Shown here: piece after piece, positions 53,415 to 62,448 of the stretch
Position numbering within the stretch: position 1 is the first letter of the stretch
How the letters are laid out: each line of letters starts with the position of its first letter
From: Leptothermofonsia sichuanensis E412
GTDB lineage: Bacteria > Cyanobacteriota > Cyanobacteriia > Leptolyngbyales > Leptolyngbyaceae
Reading direction: 5' to 3'
Length of the DNA stretch: 64,000 nucleotides
Assembly (NCBI RefSeq): GCF_019891175.1
Contig: NZ_CP072600.1
Coordinates: 1,178,001-1,242,000 of the forward strand
The notes under the pieces: generated by a model
Told to the model about the DNA's origin: nothing
The model's database searches: none
The model's input: the letters and a program-made list of their open reading frames with translations, nothing else
Position numbers and translations under genes: made by a program

Positions 53415-54128
53415 ATGCGTAAATTATCCAAACGACTGCAAGAACTTCATCAGAAAGTCGAAGACCGCCCCTACCAGCCACTTGAAGCCCTGAATCTATT
53501 GAAGGAAACCGCAACCGCAAAGTTTCCCGAATCCGCTGAAGCCCATATCCGTCTGGGCATTGACCCCAAGTATACTGATCAGCAATTGAGAACAACCGTT
53601 GTCCTGCCTAAGGGGACTGGTCAGACTGTTCGGGTTGCCGTCATTGCCCGGGGTGAGAAAGTAACCGAAGCCACTAATGCCGGAGCAGACATTGCTGGTT
53701 CGGAAGAGTTGATTAATGAGATCCAGCAGGGGATGATGGATTTTGACCTGCTGATTGCGACCCCCGATATGATGCCTCAGGTGGCAAAGCTGGGTAAGTT
53801 GCTGGGCCCGCGTGGTTTGATGCCATCTCCTAAGGGCGGTACTGTCACCTTTGATCTGCCCCAGGCAATTTCCGAATTTAAGGCTGGTAAGCTGGAGTTT
53901 CGGGCAGACCGGACAGGGATTGTTCATGTTATGTTTGGAAAGGCATCCTTTCCGGCAGAAGATTTGCTGATTAATTTGAAGGCATTGCAGGAAACCATTG
54001 ATCGCAACCGACCATCCGGTGCTAAGGGTCGCTACTGGCGCAGTGTGTTTGTTGCTGCCACAATGGGTCCTTCCATTCAGGTAGACATTAATGGTTTGCG
54101 CGATTTGAAACTTGGAGAAGCCGCATGA
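53415..54128 (+). CDS. rplA: Ribosomal protein L1
   Basis: Forms the mobile L1 stalk near the E site and in many bacteria represses its own operon. Family motifs: [32 protein letters not shown] and [21 protein letters not shown] start at ATG 53415 ([12 protein letters not shown]), with AGGAG about 9 bp upstream. Length 237. It lies 66 bp after rplK. Confidence 0.97.
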   Translation: MRKLSKRLQELHQKVEDRPYQPLEALNLLKETATAKFPESAEAHIRLGIDPKYTDQQLRTTVVLPKGTGQTVRVAVIARGEKVTEATNAGADIAGSEELINEIQQGMMDFDLLIATPDMMPQVAKLGKLLGPRGLMPSPKGGTVTFDLPQAISEFKAGKLEFRADRTGIVHVMFGKASFPAEDLLINLKALQETIDRNRPSGAKGRYWRSVFVAATMGPSIQVDINGLRDLKLGEAA

Positions 54129-54189
54129 AATTAGGGGAAGGTTTTGAGGTATGAGTGCTTGCCTGATTACTCAAACTCAAAGCCCCATA

Positions 54190-54335
54190 ACTGAATAGCG
54201 GAGCCAGAGACGGCAGGTGCTTGGTGCTTAATATCCTGCCCAGGTTTCTTCTCAATCCAGAGTGCTGCGTTCGTAAAGTAGCGTCGCGGTTTCTGGATTT
54301 GGAGGTTAACCCTGGCACTGTGTCAGGGTTTTTTT
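54190..54335 (+). promoter_or_regulatory. Probable L10 leader / attenuator upstream of rplJ
   Basis: The 265-bp gap between rplA and rplJ is a leader rather than a gene. Its last part folds into a terminator-like hairpin (54308-54335), and the upstream stretch ggtttcttctc...gtttctggattt could form the competing or L10-binding structure. Cyanobacterial rplJ leaders are known targets of L10(L12)4, but I cannot confirm the fold by eye. Confidence 0.5.
54308..54335 (+). terminator. Intrinsic terminator/attenuator before rplJ
   Basis: aaccctggca pairs with tgtcagggtt around a ctg loop (one G-T), followed by a run of T to 54335. It lies 59 bp before the rplJ start, so it would split rplKA from rplJL unless read through. 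Confidence 0.75.
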
Positions 54336-54393
54336 AATGGGTTTCCCAATCAAGCTTGAAAACGAACCACCCGGTTAAGGAGGTGAGAAATCA

Positions 54394-54927
54394 ATGGGTA
54401 GAACGTTGGAAGAAAAAAAGGCAATGGTGGAGGAACTCAAGGAAAGCTTGCGTCAATCTCAGCTAGCCGTGGTCATTGACTATAAGGGCCTGACGGTGGC
54501 TGAGATTACGGATCTGCGTAAGCGGTTGCTGGCAACTGGGAGTACCTGCACGGTGGCAAAGAACACCCTGATGCGAATTGCCGTTGAGGGGGATGAAAAC
54601 TGGCAACCGATGAATGAGTTCTTGAAAGGCTCGTCTGCCTTTTTGCTGATCAAGGATGACATTGGAGGTGCCCTGAAGGCATACCAGGACTTCCAGAAGG
54701 CATCCAAGAAGACTGAGCTGCGCGGTGGTGTGATGGAGGGACGCGCTCTATCTAACGCCGATGTGAAAGCGATTGCTGATCTGCCATCGAAGGAGCAACT
54801 GATGGCTCAGGTTGCCGGTGCCATCAACGGTGTGGCAACCAAGCTGGCCGTAGGCATCAACCAGGTGCCTGCGTCTCTGGCGCGTGCCATTCAGGCGATC
54901 GCGGACAAAGAGAAAGATGCTGCCTGA
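54394..54927 (+). CDS. rplJ: Ribosomal protein L10
   Basis: Base of the L7/L12 stalk. Starts MGRTLEEKKAMVEELKESL and contains VIDYKGLTVAEITDLRKRL and VAKNTLMRIA. The C-terminal helix that binds L7/L12 dimers follows (about residues 130-175). AAGGAGGTGA lies 6 bp before the ATG, one of the strongest ribosome binding sites in the window. Length 177. Confidence 0.97.
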   Translation: MGRTLEEKKAMVEELKESLRQSQLAVVIDYKGLTVAEITDLRKRLLATGSTCTVAKNTLMRIAVEGDENWQPMNEFLKGSSAFLLIKDDIGGALKAYQDFQKASKKTELRGGVMEGRALSNADVKAIADLPSKEQLMAQVAGAINGVATKLAVGINQVPASLARAIQAIADKEKDAA

Positions 54928-55071
54928 GAATCACAGTTCATTTGCAGCTAATACCCTTGTAGCTAATACCGTTGTAACTAACACTGTGGGCGACAACCGA
55001 CCAGGCTGCCCATTGCGTAGCTAGTTGGATGACCACTGACCACTGATCACTGACCAAAAAGGAGTTAACCC

Positions 55072-55464
55072 ATGTCCGCAGTCACTGATGAAATTCTGGA
55101 AAAGTTAAAAACGCTGACTCTGCTGGAAGCCGCTGATCTGGTGAAGCAAATTGAAGAAGCCTTTGGGGTCAGCGCGGCTGCACCCGTTGGTGGATTTGCA
55201 ATGGCGGCTCCTGTGGGTGCCACCGCTCCAGCGGAAGAAGTGGAAGAGAAGACCGAATTTGATGTTGTTCTGGAAGAAGTTCCGGCTGACAAAAAGATTG
55301 CTATTCTAAAGGTCGTTCGTACCCTGACTGGTCTGGGCTTGAAGGAAGCCAAAGACCTGGTGGAAGCTGCACCAAAAGCCGTTAAAGAAGGTATCGCTAA
55401 GGCTGACGCTGAAGATGCCAAAAAGCAGCTAGAGGAAGCTGGTGCAAAGGTATCGGTGAAGTAG
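55072..55464 (+). CDS. rplL: Ribosomal protein L7/L12
   Basis: Acidic stalk protein that recruits translation GTPases. N-terminal dimerisation part ([19 protein letters not shown]), Ala/Gly/Pro hinge (about residues 35-60) and C-terminal domain with [20 protein letters not shown]. Length 130. AAGGAG lies 7-8 bp upstream of ATG 55072. Last gene of the cluster. Confidence 0.98.
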   Translation: MSAVTDEILEKLKTLTLLEAADLVKQIEEAFGVSAAAPVGGFAMAAPVGATAPAEEVEEKTEFDVVLEEVPADKKIAILKVVRTLTGLGLKEAKDLVEAAPKAVKEGIAKADAEDAKKQLEEAGAKVSVK

Positions 55465-55476
55465 CATAAACAACGA

Positions 55477-55510
55477 AGCTCCCCGACTTTGTGCACAGAG
55501 TCGGGGAGCT
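55477..55510 (+). terminator. Terminator hairpin after rplL
   Basis: agctccccgact (55477-55488) and agtcggggagct (55499-55510) form a perfect 12-bp stem with a 10-nt loop, 12 bp after the rplL stop. There is no T-run (aaatcc follows), so it may act as a stabilising or factor-dependent end. Confidence 0.7.
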
Positions 55511-55551
55511 AAATCCAGCCGTTTATGAATATCGAATGGGGCCTTCAAACA

Positions 55552-55827
55552 TTAAGCCGCGCGGCGAGTAACCAGTCCCCACAGCCAGATGGCAATGATC
55601 GCGCCAAGAACAGCAATTACAACCCCCAAAAAGTTAAAGGGAGCCGTTGCTGAAACGGCTATTGTCCCTGTGGTGATTAAGGAATACAGTGCCCCACCAA
55701 TAAAGGCACCGACAATACCCAACAGGATGGTGGCCAGAATGCCACCTCCCTGAGTCCCAGGGTAAATGGCTTTTGCGATCGCCCCTGCTAACAGACCCAA
55801 AATAGCCCAAGCAATGAGGTTCCACAT
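55552..55827 (-). CDS. GlsB/YeaQ/YmgE family membrane protein
   Basis: A 91-residue, very hydrophobic protein with three spans and Gly-rich motifs (WAILGLLAGAIAKAIYPG, LGIVGAFIGGALYSL). This is the transglycosylase-associated/GlsB family, often stress-induced. It ends in a basic TRRAA tail. Convergent with rplL; single gene. Confidence 0.9.
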   Translation of the reverse strand: MWNLIAWAILGLLAGAIAKAIYPGTQGGGILATILLGIVGAFIGGALYSLITTGTIAVSATAPFNFLGVVIAVLGAIIAIWLWGLVTRRAA

Positions 55828-56153
55828 AATAGGATTCTCCTAAGTGTTTTAAAGTCAAGAATGTCTGGTGATTTGGTCAATTTATTTGATCAATCAATCA
55901 GCAGATTTTCATGCACTATGTAGTATAGGATTTAACATAATTTTGACATAAAACCAAAGGTTAGCGATGAGTTGTAACACTCTGACTTTAAGTGTGCTGG
56001 CAGGGCATTTATCGCTTTCTTAAAGGCTCCCTCATAGTTTGCAGGATTAACCTGGCAGGATTTCCGTCGTCACGGTAGAGTCAATAGGACAGGAGTTACG
56101 TTAGAAAAGAATTCTCCACCTCAGTGGAGAATCGGCTGTTCTCTGTGATTGAG
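55828..56153. other. Divergent spacer between GlsB-type and kinase genes
   Basis: About 325 bp of AT-rich sequence with no gene or clear repeat. It should hold the promoters of both flanking genes. Confidence 0.5.
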
Positions 56154-58535
56154 ATGCTGGGTGAACTTCTTGGTGCACGCTACAAAGTAATTGAAATTCT
56201 GGGATCGGGAGGCTTTGGGCACACCTACATTGCCGAAGACACTCAGCGTCCGGGTAATCCTCGCTGTGTGCTAAAACACCTCACCTTTGCCAGCCCCAAT
56301 ACGGCGATTTTAGACCAGGTGCGGCGACTCTTTCGGGCTGAAGCAGAAACCCTGGAAAAGTTAGGTAAGCACGATCAAATTCCCCAACTCCTGGCCTATT
56401 TTGAAGAAAACCGGGAGTTTTACCTGGTTCAAGAATTTATTGAAGGGCGATCGCTCAGTCAGGAGTTTGCGGACGGAATCCGCTTTAATGAAAGCCAGGT
56501 CATTGCTCTGCTGGAGGATGTACTGGCAGTCTTGGTATTTGTCCATAGTCAGGGAGTCATCCATCGAGACATTAAGCCAGAGAACCTGATTCGGCGTCAT
56601 CAGGATGGCAAGCTTGTCTTGATTGACTTTGGAGCGGTGAAGACGATCAGCAACACAGTGGCAGAGGCAATCGGGGAAACAAGTCTGAGTGTACCAATTT
56701 ACACTTCTGGCTATGGGGCGAGTGAGCAGTGCCTTGGTAAACCCCGATTTAGCAGCGACCTCTACTCCCTGGGTATGGTTGCGATTCAGGCACTGACCGG
56801 GCTTCGTCCTTCCCAGATTCCCCAGGATTTCAACACCTCTGAGGTGATCTGGCGGGACCAGGTAGAGGTGAGTGATGCGCTGGCGGCCTTTCTCGACAGG
56901 ATGGTAGCCTATCACTTTCTTCATCGCTACCAGACAGCCTCCGAAGCACTGCAAGCCCTCCGCCAAATTATTTCTGGTGCACCAACGGTGATGACTCACC
57001 TGTCAACTTCTACCAGTCGGGTCGGTGCAACGGTGATTCCGTCACCAGATACCCAGCCACAACCAGCGGGACATAGGCAGGGTCAGCATGCAGGGCGAAG
57101 ACTCTCTAAGGCCGAGAAGGCAATTGTGATTGCCGGGAGTGCGATCGCCGCCACCGCTGCGATTGCTTTCTTTTCCCGCAATCTGTCCCAGTCTCCCCTA
57201 TTTCCAGAATTACCTTCCATTGGCGAATCCCCACTTTCCATACTCTCTCCTGAGGAAGCGGCACTTTTGACAGAGCGTGCCAGCCGAGGAGAAAAAATAT
57301 TGAACAAATGGCAGACCAATCTGCAAAAGCAGGAGGGGACGGAACAGTTTGCAGCGGGGAACTATGCAGCGGCAACCGCCGCCTTTCAAGCATCTCTCAA
57401 GGCAGACCCCACGGATCCAGAGACGCTCATTTATCTTAACAACGCTCGTATTGGGGCAAACCCCTCCTACGAAATTGCTGCCGTTGCGATTCCCCTGGGG
57501 GATGATGCTTTACGATCAGCCCTGGAAGTACTGCGGGGAGTCGCTCAGGCTCAGGATGAAGTGAATCGAGCCGGGGGCATTAACGGGGTACCGCTTAAAG
57601 TCAGGCTGGTGGACGATGGAAATCAGCCTGAAACGGCTCGTCAACTGGCAAAAGCCCTGTCTGGTGACCCTGCTATTCTGGGGGTGGTGGGGCACACCAT
57701 CAGTGATACCACGATCGCCGCCGCCGAGATTTACCAGAAACAGCGCTTGGTGATGGTTGCTCCCATCAGTTCAGCCGTTCAGCTCTCCAATCTCGGTAAT
57801 TACGTGTTTCGGACGATTCCCAGTGACCAGCTCACCGCAAGGGCTTTGGTCAATCACCTGCTAAATCGGTTGAAGCAGCGGAAAGTGGTTGTTTTTTTCA
57901 ACTCAGCCAGTGAATATAGCACTTCCCTCAAAAATGAATTTAGAAATGCCCTGTTCTATAGTGCGGGCATTGAACCAATGGAAGAGTTTGACCTTGCCCG
58001 CCCTGATTTTGATCCGGCTGAGAGCGTCAATCGGGCGATCGCAGCGGGAGCAGAAGCGATTATGCTGGCATCGGATCACACGCGAGCAGACCGGGCGATT
58101 CAGGTGATCTGGGTGAATGGAAAACGACTGCAACTGCTGGCGGGCGAAAGTCTGTTTTCCCAAAACATGCTGAGACTGGCTGGAAAATATGCCACCGATA
58201 TGGTGATCGCGGTACCGGCTGATCTCACCCAACCTGCCTTTCGGCAGAGCTTTGCTGCCCTCTGGGGAACAACCATTCCCTTAAGCTGGCGCACAGCCCT
58301 GGGGTATGATGCAACAGCGGTACTGATTAAAGCCCTGGAGAAAGAGACCACCCGCGCCGGAATTCAACGGGTCATAAGTCAGGCTGACTTTACAGCTAGA
58401 GGTTCAACGGGCACCATCCGTTTCCTGCCCACGGGCGATCGCAAAGGCGGCGTTGAACTGATGACCGTCGCTCCGGTCGCTTCCCAGAAATCTATTCGCT
58501 ACGATTTCAAACCCCTGCTTTCTCAAGGCTTGTGA
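56154..58535 (+). CDS. Fused Ser/Thr protein kinase and ABC-type substrate-binding protein
   Basis: N-terminal Hanks-type kinase (about residues 5-280): GSGGFG loop, VLKHL with the catalytic Lys, HRDIKPENLI and LIDFGAVK, then SGYGASEQ in place of APE. One membrane span (AIVIAGSAIAATAAIAFF) lies near residue 325, then a short TPR-like stretch (GNYAAATAAFQASLKADPTD). The C-terminal 350 residues form a branched-chain amino acid/ANF-type periplasmic binding domain (IPLGDDALRSALEVLRGVAQ...VVGHTISDTTIAAAEIY). This layout suggests a receptor kinase that senses a solute outside and signals inside. Start ATG 56154 is chosen; GTG 56124 would add ten residues. Ligand and targets unknown. Confidence 0.9.
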   Translation: MLGELLGARYKVIEILGSGGFGHTYIAEDTQRPGNPRCVLKHLTFASPNTAILDQVRRLFRAEAETLEKLGKHDQIPQLLAYFEENREFYLVQEFIEGRSLSQEFADGIRFNESQVIALLEDVLAVLVFVHSQGVIHRDIKPENLIRRHQDGKLVLIDFGAVKTISNTVAEAIGETSLSVPIYTSGYGASEQCLGKPRFSSDLYSLGMVAIQALTGLRPSQIPQDFNTSEVIWRDQVEVSDALAAFLDRMVAYHFLHRYQTASEALQALRQIISGAPTVMTHLSTSTSRVGATVIPSPDTQPQPAGHRQGQHAGRRLSKAEKAIVIAGSAIAATAAIAFFSRNLSQSPLFPELPSIGESPLSILSPEEAALLTERASRGEKILNKWQTNLQKQEGTEQFAAGNYAAATAAFQASLKADPTDPETLIYLNNARIGANPSYEIAAVAIPLGDDALRSALEVLRGVAQAQDEVNRAGGINGVPLKVRLVDDGNQPETARQLAKALSGDPAILGVVGHTISDTTIAAAEIYQKQRLVMVAPISSAVQLSNLGNYVFRTIPSDQLTARALVNHLLNRLKQRKVVVFFNSASEYSTSLKNEFRNALFYSAGIEPMEEFDLARPDFDPAESVNRAIAAGAEAIMLASDHTRADRAIQVIWVNGKRLQLLAGESLFSQNMLRLAGKYATDMVIAVPADLTQPAFRQSFAALWGTTIPLSWRTALGYDATAVLIKALEKETTRAGIQRVISQADFTARGSTGTIRFLPTGDRKGGVELMTVAPVASQKSIRYDFKPLLSQGL

Positions 58536-58685
58536 GCGAATCAACCTGGTAATCTGTCAAATTAAATTTGATGGGTAGCTGAATGACGAAAAGCTGATTA
58601 CGGTTAAATTTTGAGGTCTGCGACTCGTCAAAATTTTCCTGACGGAACACTAACAATACCAATCAGAACCATTAATCAGAAGCCA

Positions 58686-59594
58686 GTGCCTAAACAACGA
58701 CTTGATATTTTGTTGGTAGAGCTTAATCTTTGCCCGACTCGTCAACAGGCGCAGCGGTGGATTCGAGCCGGTGAAGTGATGGTTAATCAGCGGGTAGTAG
58801 ACAAGCCGGGGACCGAGGTGGAGGTTTCATCCGAGGTTCAGGTCAAGCCGCGATCGCCTTATGTTTCCAGAGGGGGTGAAAAGCTGGCAAAAGCGCTGAC
58901 AGAATTTGCCATTCCAGTTGCTGGACGCATTTGCCTCGATGGGGGCATTTCCACTGGCGGATTTACGGATTGTCTGTTGCAGGCAGGAGCCATCCATGTT
59001 TACGGAGTGGATGTTGGCTATGGGCAGGTTGCCTGGAGCCTGCGCCAGGATCCCCGTGTGACTCTGCGGGAGCGTACCAACCTGCGCCATCTGACGCCCT
59101 CAGAACTCTATGGTACCGAGCAACCCAGACCCGATCTGGGCGTAGCCGATGTATCGTTTATTTCCCTGACCAAGATATTGCCTGCCCTCTGGTCCTTGCT
59201 GCAACCGCCCCGTGAAGTCATTCTCTTGGTCAAACCCCAATTTGAAGTTGGGCGCGCCAAAGTAAGCAAGCATGGTGTGGTGCGTAATTCTGACGATCAG
59301 GCGATCGCCATCCTGAACGTCTGGCAGGCTGCTCAAGCTCTGGGTTGGAACTATCAGGGCGTGACCTGGTCGCCAATACTGGGTCCAGCCGGCAATATTG
59401 AGTATTTACTATGGCTGAAAAGCCCCGAAAACCACTCAAACCAGTCTGCCTTAAACGCCTCAATAGACCTACGATCTGAGCCTGTTCAAACTCCAACCGT
59501 TGACTTCCCAACTTCTGGCTTAACCGTTGATCTGGCCACCCTTCAGGCAATGACTCAAACTGCCCACCGGGCTTTAGGGATGAGGAGTTTGTAA
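58686..59594 (+). CDS. tlyA: TlyA-family rRNA 2'-O-methyltransferase
   Basis: Has an N-terminal S4 RNA-binding domain (RLDILLVELNLCPTRQQAQR) and an FtsJ-type methyltransferase domain. The SAM motif is LDGGISTGGFTDCLLQAGA, and the catalytic Lys is in VKPQFEVG. Members methylate rRNA ribose; older annotation as haemolysin is misleading. Start GTG 58686 (PKQRLDI...) is preferred over TTG 58611. The last 45 or so residues are an extension rich in Asn, Ser and Thr. Its stop codon region is part of a downstream tandem duplication. Confidence 0.9.
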   Translation: MPKQRLDILLVELNLCPTRQQAQRWIRAGEVMVNQRVVDKPGTEVEVSSEVQVKPRSPYVSRGGEKLAKALTEFAIPVAGRICLDGGISTGGFTDCLLQAGAIHVYGVDVGYGQVAWSLRQDPRVTLRERTNLRHLTPSELYGTEQPRPDLGVADVSFISLTKILPALWSLLQPPREVILLVKPQFEVGRAKVSKHGVVRNSDDQAIAILNVWQAAQALGWNYQGVTWSPILGPAGNIEYLLWLKSPENHSNQSALNASIDLRSEPVQTPTVDFPTSGLTVDLATLQAMTQTAHRALGMRSL

Positions 59595-59851
59595 CCTGAT
59601 TTGTAACCTGAAAATTCACCACAGAGTCACGCAGAACACAGAGCCATTCCTTTGTGCCCTTTGTGCCTTTGTGGTAGATCGTCTCTGTGGTAGATCGCTC
59701 AGTTGTCCAGTTGATTAAATCCACGATCCTTAGGAATGAGGAGTTTGTAACCCGCAATTTCACCACAGAGTCACGCAGAACACAGAGCCATTCCTTTGTG
59801 CCCTTTGTGTCTTTGTGGTAGATCGCTAAGTTGTCCAGTTGATTAAATCCA
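59578..59851. repeat. Tandem duplication of a CACAGAG repeat, including tlyA 3' end
   Basis: Two copies, offset 144 bp. Each contains ggRatgaggagtttgtaacc, then caccacagagtcacgcagaa, then a cctttgtgccctttgtg to tggtagatcg segment, then gttgtccagttgattaaatcc. Copy 1 begins inside the last codons of tlyA (stop at 59594). The end gattaaatccacgatcctta is the inverted form of the flank seen at 8563 and 22402. Confidence 0.8.
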
Positions 59852-59889
59852 GGTTCCTTGAATTGGTATTTCTATTGCCGGAAATTTCT

Positions 59890-60291
59890 TTATTCACTAA
59901 ATTGATATCGGGACAGATGTCTTGCCGTTTTAAGATTCAACCCCAGTTCCCTCGCGATCGCGGCTTCCACCTCTGCAACCTCCGTCAGTGGAAATTCAAG
60001 TTCCAGAGCTTTCAAAGGAGAGTTGGTTGTCTTGACGATCGCCTTAGTGAACTTTAATCGCTGTTTGATTTCAACCTCGATCGCTAACACCGAGGCACTG
60101 AGCTGAATTCTGGGAGGCTCATCCGTTTGCAAGTGGCGATTGGGATGGTAAGCATAACTTAAAAGTTGTCGATTCACAATATCTCCGCCAACCCAAAACA
60201 AGAGAGCAATGCAGGGTAACGGCAGCCAAAACTCTAAGCCTAAGCGTTTGAGATGGAGCTTTTTTAGAAAGGATGGGCAGGGAAACACCAT
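59890..60291 (-). CDS. Uncharacterised single-span membrane protein
   Basis: About 133 residues from ATG 60291 (MVFPCPSFLKKLHLKRLG); the frame is open to 60327. A basic N-terminus precedes one span (EFWLPLPCIALLFWVGGDIV), then a soluble domain with VLAIEVEIKQRLKFTKAIVK and a C-terminal helix (VEAAIARELGLNLKTARHL). Divergent from the response regulator gene across about 130 bp. Possibly linked to that system, as such small proteins are sometimes next to RppAB-type pairs; I have no proof. Confidence 0.6.
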   Translation of the reverse strand: MVFPCPSFLKKLHLKRLGLEFWLPLPCIALLFWVGGDIVNRQLLSYAYHPNRHLQTDEPPRIQLSASVLAIEVEIKQRLKFTKAIVKTTNSPLKALELEFPLTEVAEVEAAIARELGLNLKTARHLSRYQFSE

Positions 60292-60417
60292 AGCTAAAAT
60301 TGCAATCTGTTGCAGGCAGGCCCTCAATAGTTGAGAAATTATTTCATTAGTATATAGTAAGTTTTATTCTGTTTAGCCAATCCCCAGTGAGACAAGCGCA
60401 ATCCCAAAGGGAAGTCT

Positions 60418-61110
60418 ATGAAAATCTTAGTGGTGGAAGATGATCCAGAGTTGCTAGAGCCACTCAATACGGCATTATCCCAGATTGGGCATGTGGTGGA
60501 TGGGGTGGAGACGGCTGAAGTGGCAACCTGGTTGTTGGAGCAGCAGGACTATGATCTGCTGATTCTGGACTGGATGTTGCCTGCTGGCAGCGGTATTGAC
60601 CTGTGTCAGCACTATCGCACGATTGGCAAAACAGCCCCGGTTCTGATGCTGACCGCCAGAGACAGCACTGGGGATAAGGTGATGGGGTTGGATGCGGGAG
60701 CAGATGACTATTTAGTCAAACCCGTCGATATGCTGGAATTGCTGGCGCGGGTGCGGGCCTTGGGACGGCGATCGCCCCAATGGCAGGGTTCTGTTTTGCG
60801 CCTGGGAGACCTGGGGCTGGACTTATCGACCCTGACCGCAGACTTTCAGGGACGGCAAGTTTCCCTTTCGCACCGTGAAGCGCAATTACTGGAATTGTTT
60901 TTGCGTCATCCCCGCCAAATTCTTACCCGCGATCAGATCGAGCAGGCCCTCTGGAATTGGGAAGCAGAGCCGGGACACAACGCCATCACGGTGCAGATCC
61001 GGCGATTGCGCCAGCGGTTGCAGGTGATTGGCTGCGATCGCTGGGTTGAGACAGTGTACGGGGTTGGCTATCGACTCCGGGAACTCCCCCCAGATGCTCT
61101 TTATGGCTAA
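60418..61110 (+). CDS. OmpR-family response regulator
   Basis: Receiver domain (about residues 1-120): acidic pair in LVVEDDPEL, acceptor Asp in LLILDWMLPAGSG, Thr in LMLTARDS, Lys in YLVKPVDM. The C-terminal winged helix (about 130-225) has LSHREAQLLELFLRHP and the end motif WVETVYGVGYRL. Resembles RppA/NrsR of cyanobacteria. ATG 60418 has a weak upstream AAAGGGAAG. Overlaps the histidine kinase start by 17 or 8 bp. Confidence 0.93.
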   Translation: MKILVVEDDPELLEPLNTALSQIGHVVDGVETAEVATWLLEQQDYDLLILDWMLPAGSGIDLCQHYRTIGKTAPVLMLTARDSTGDKVMGLDAGADDYLVKPVDMLELLARVRALGRRSPQWQGSVLRLGDLGLDLSTLTADFQGRQVSLSHREAQLLELFLRHPRQILTRDQIEQALWNWEAEPGHNAITVQIRRLRQRLQVIGCDRWVETVYGVGYRLRELPPDALYG

Positions 61111-62392
61111 CCTGTTTCAACAAAGCCGTCGCAACTTAGCCCGTTGGTTCACGTTGTCAATGGGCAGCATTCTGGTGGTGTTTGCAGCCAGCATATACGT
61201 CCTGGACGTGCGGGGTCGGCTACACGCCTTTGACACTGAGTTAGAAAATAAAGCCCGTGTCATGGCGGGAGGCATTCAATATCGCTTGCGTCAGGGACGG
61301 TTGCAACCCCGGTTGGATCATGTGCCCATGCTGGGTAGTAACACACTTCCGCTAGACAGCAAGATTGCCTACGCCCGTTGGTATACCAGCAATGGTAAGC
61401 TGGCGCGATTTGTTAAGCGCCAACCACCCAGTCAGCAACTGACGACTATGGGGTTTGAAACGCTAACCCTGCCAGATTCGCCAACTCAAGAACAGTCTCT
61501 ACTCCTGCGCCAACTGACCTTTCCTGTTAAGCATGAAGGAGTATTGATTGGGTATCTACAAATTGCCGTACCACTGACTTCCCTCCAGCAAACACTTGAT
61601 CAATTGCGACTCTTGCTAACGCTGGGTGTTCCCATGGGGCTGGGTCTGATTGCGCTAACCGGTTGGTGGTTGGGGGGGGTGGCGATGCAGCCATTGCAGC
61701 AGTCCTACCAGCGGTTACACCACTTCACTACGAATGCTTCGCACGAACTTCGCACCCCCCTGGCCAAGGTGTTAGGCCATGCCCAACTTGGATTAATGCC
61801 TGCTTCAGATATTGAGTCTGGCGCTCGTTTGCGGTTGGAAAAGATTGTGCATGTTACCAGGGGAATGAGTCGTTTGGTGGGAGATTTGCTGTTTCTTGCC
61901 CGCCACGAGGGGCGACTCAACTCAGAGGATCTGGAGTTGATTGATTTGACGAAGCTTGTGCAGGAATTAGCCTGGGATGTGGCATCTCTGGCACAAACCA
62001 AAACCATCACGGTGGACTGTGACCTGCCTGATCAAGCCGTCATGGTTGTTGCCGATCCCGATTTACTGGGTCAGGCAATCACGAACCTGACCGATAATGC
62101 GATTAAATATTCGCCTCCCAGTAGCAGGGTGCAACTGCGGTTGATAACTCAGGGGCGTTGGGCCGTGGTTCAAGTGAATGATAATGGATCCGGTATTCCT
62201 GCCGACGCATTGCCCTATATTTTCGATCGCTTTTATCGGGTCAATGCCACCCGATCGCATTCAGAAGGATTTGGGTTAGGGCTGGCGATCGCCCAACAAA
62301 TTGCTCAGGCTCACGGCGGGCAGATCACCGTTCGGAGTGAACCTGGTAAAGGTTCCTGTTTTGAACTTGCCTTACCCCGTCAAACGCTCTAA
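61094..62392 (+). CDS. Sensor histidine kinase partner
   Basis: Membrane kinase of 430 or so residues. Two spans (about residues 20-42 and 180-205) enclose a periplasmic sensor region of about 135 residues. Then come the H box SHELRTPLAKVLGH, N box LLGQAITNLTDNAIKYS, G1 NDNGSGIP, F box IFDRFYRV and G2 GFGLGLAIA. It overlaps the regulator gene, so the pair is translated together. Start is ATG 61094 (MLFMANLF) or 61103 (MANLFQQSRR). Similar to RppB/NrsS; the signal is not known here. Confidence 0.93.
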   Translation: MLFMANLFQQSRRNLARWFTLSMGSILVVFAASIYVLDVRGRLHAFDTELENKARVMAGGIQYRLRQGRLQPRLDHVPMLGSNTLPLDSKIAYARWYTSNGKLARFVKRQPPSQQLTTMGFETLTLPDSPTQEQSLLLRQLTFPVKHEGVLIGYLQIAVPLTSLQQTLDQLRLLLTLGVPMGLGLIALTGWWLGGVAMQPLQQSYQRLHHFTTNASHELRTPLAKVLGHAQLGLMPASDIESGARLRLEKIVHVTRGMSRLVGDLLFLARHEGRLNSEDLELIDLTKLVQELAWDVASLAQTKTITVDCDLPDQAVMVVADPDLLGQAITNLTDNAIKYSPPSSRVQLRLITQGRWAVVQVNDNGSGIPADALPYIFDRFYRVNATRSHSEGFGLGLAIAQQIAQAHGGQITVRSEPGKGSCFELALPRQTL

Positions 62393-62448
62393 TCGATGCG
62401 CGATCGCCATTTCACCCAAGAAGTTTCCCTCAGGTAGCTAGTAGCTTG

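Noticed and set aside
60418-62392. Ni-sensing NrsRS pair controlling the cbi cluster
   Set aside because: The pair resembles RppAB/NrsRS but lies more than 9 kb from the transporter, with unrelated genes between, and no sensor metal motif is evident.
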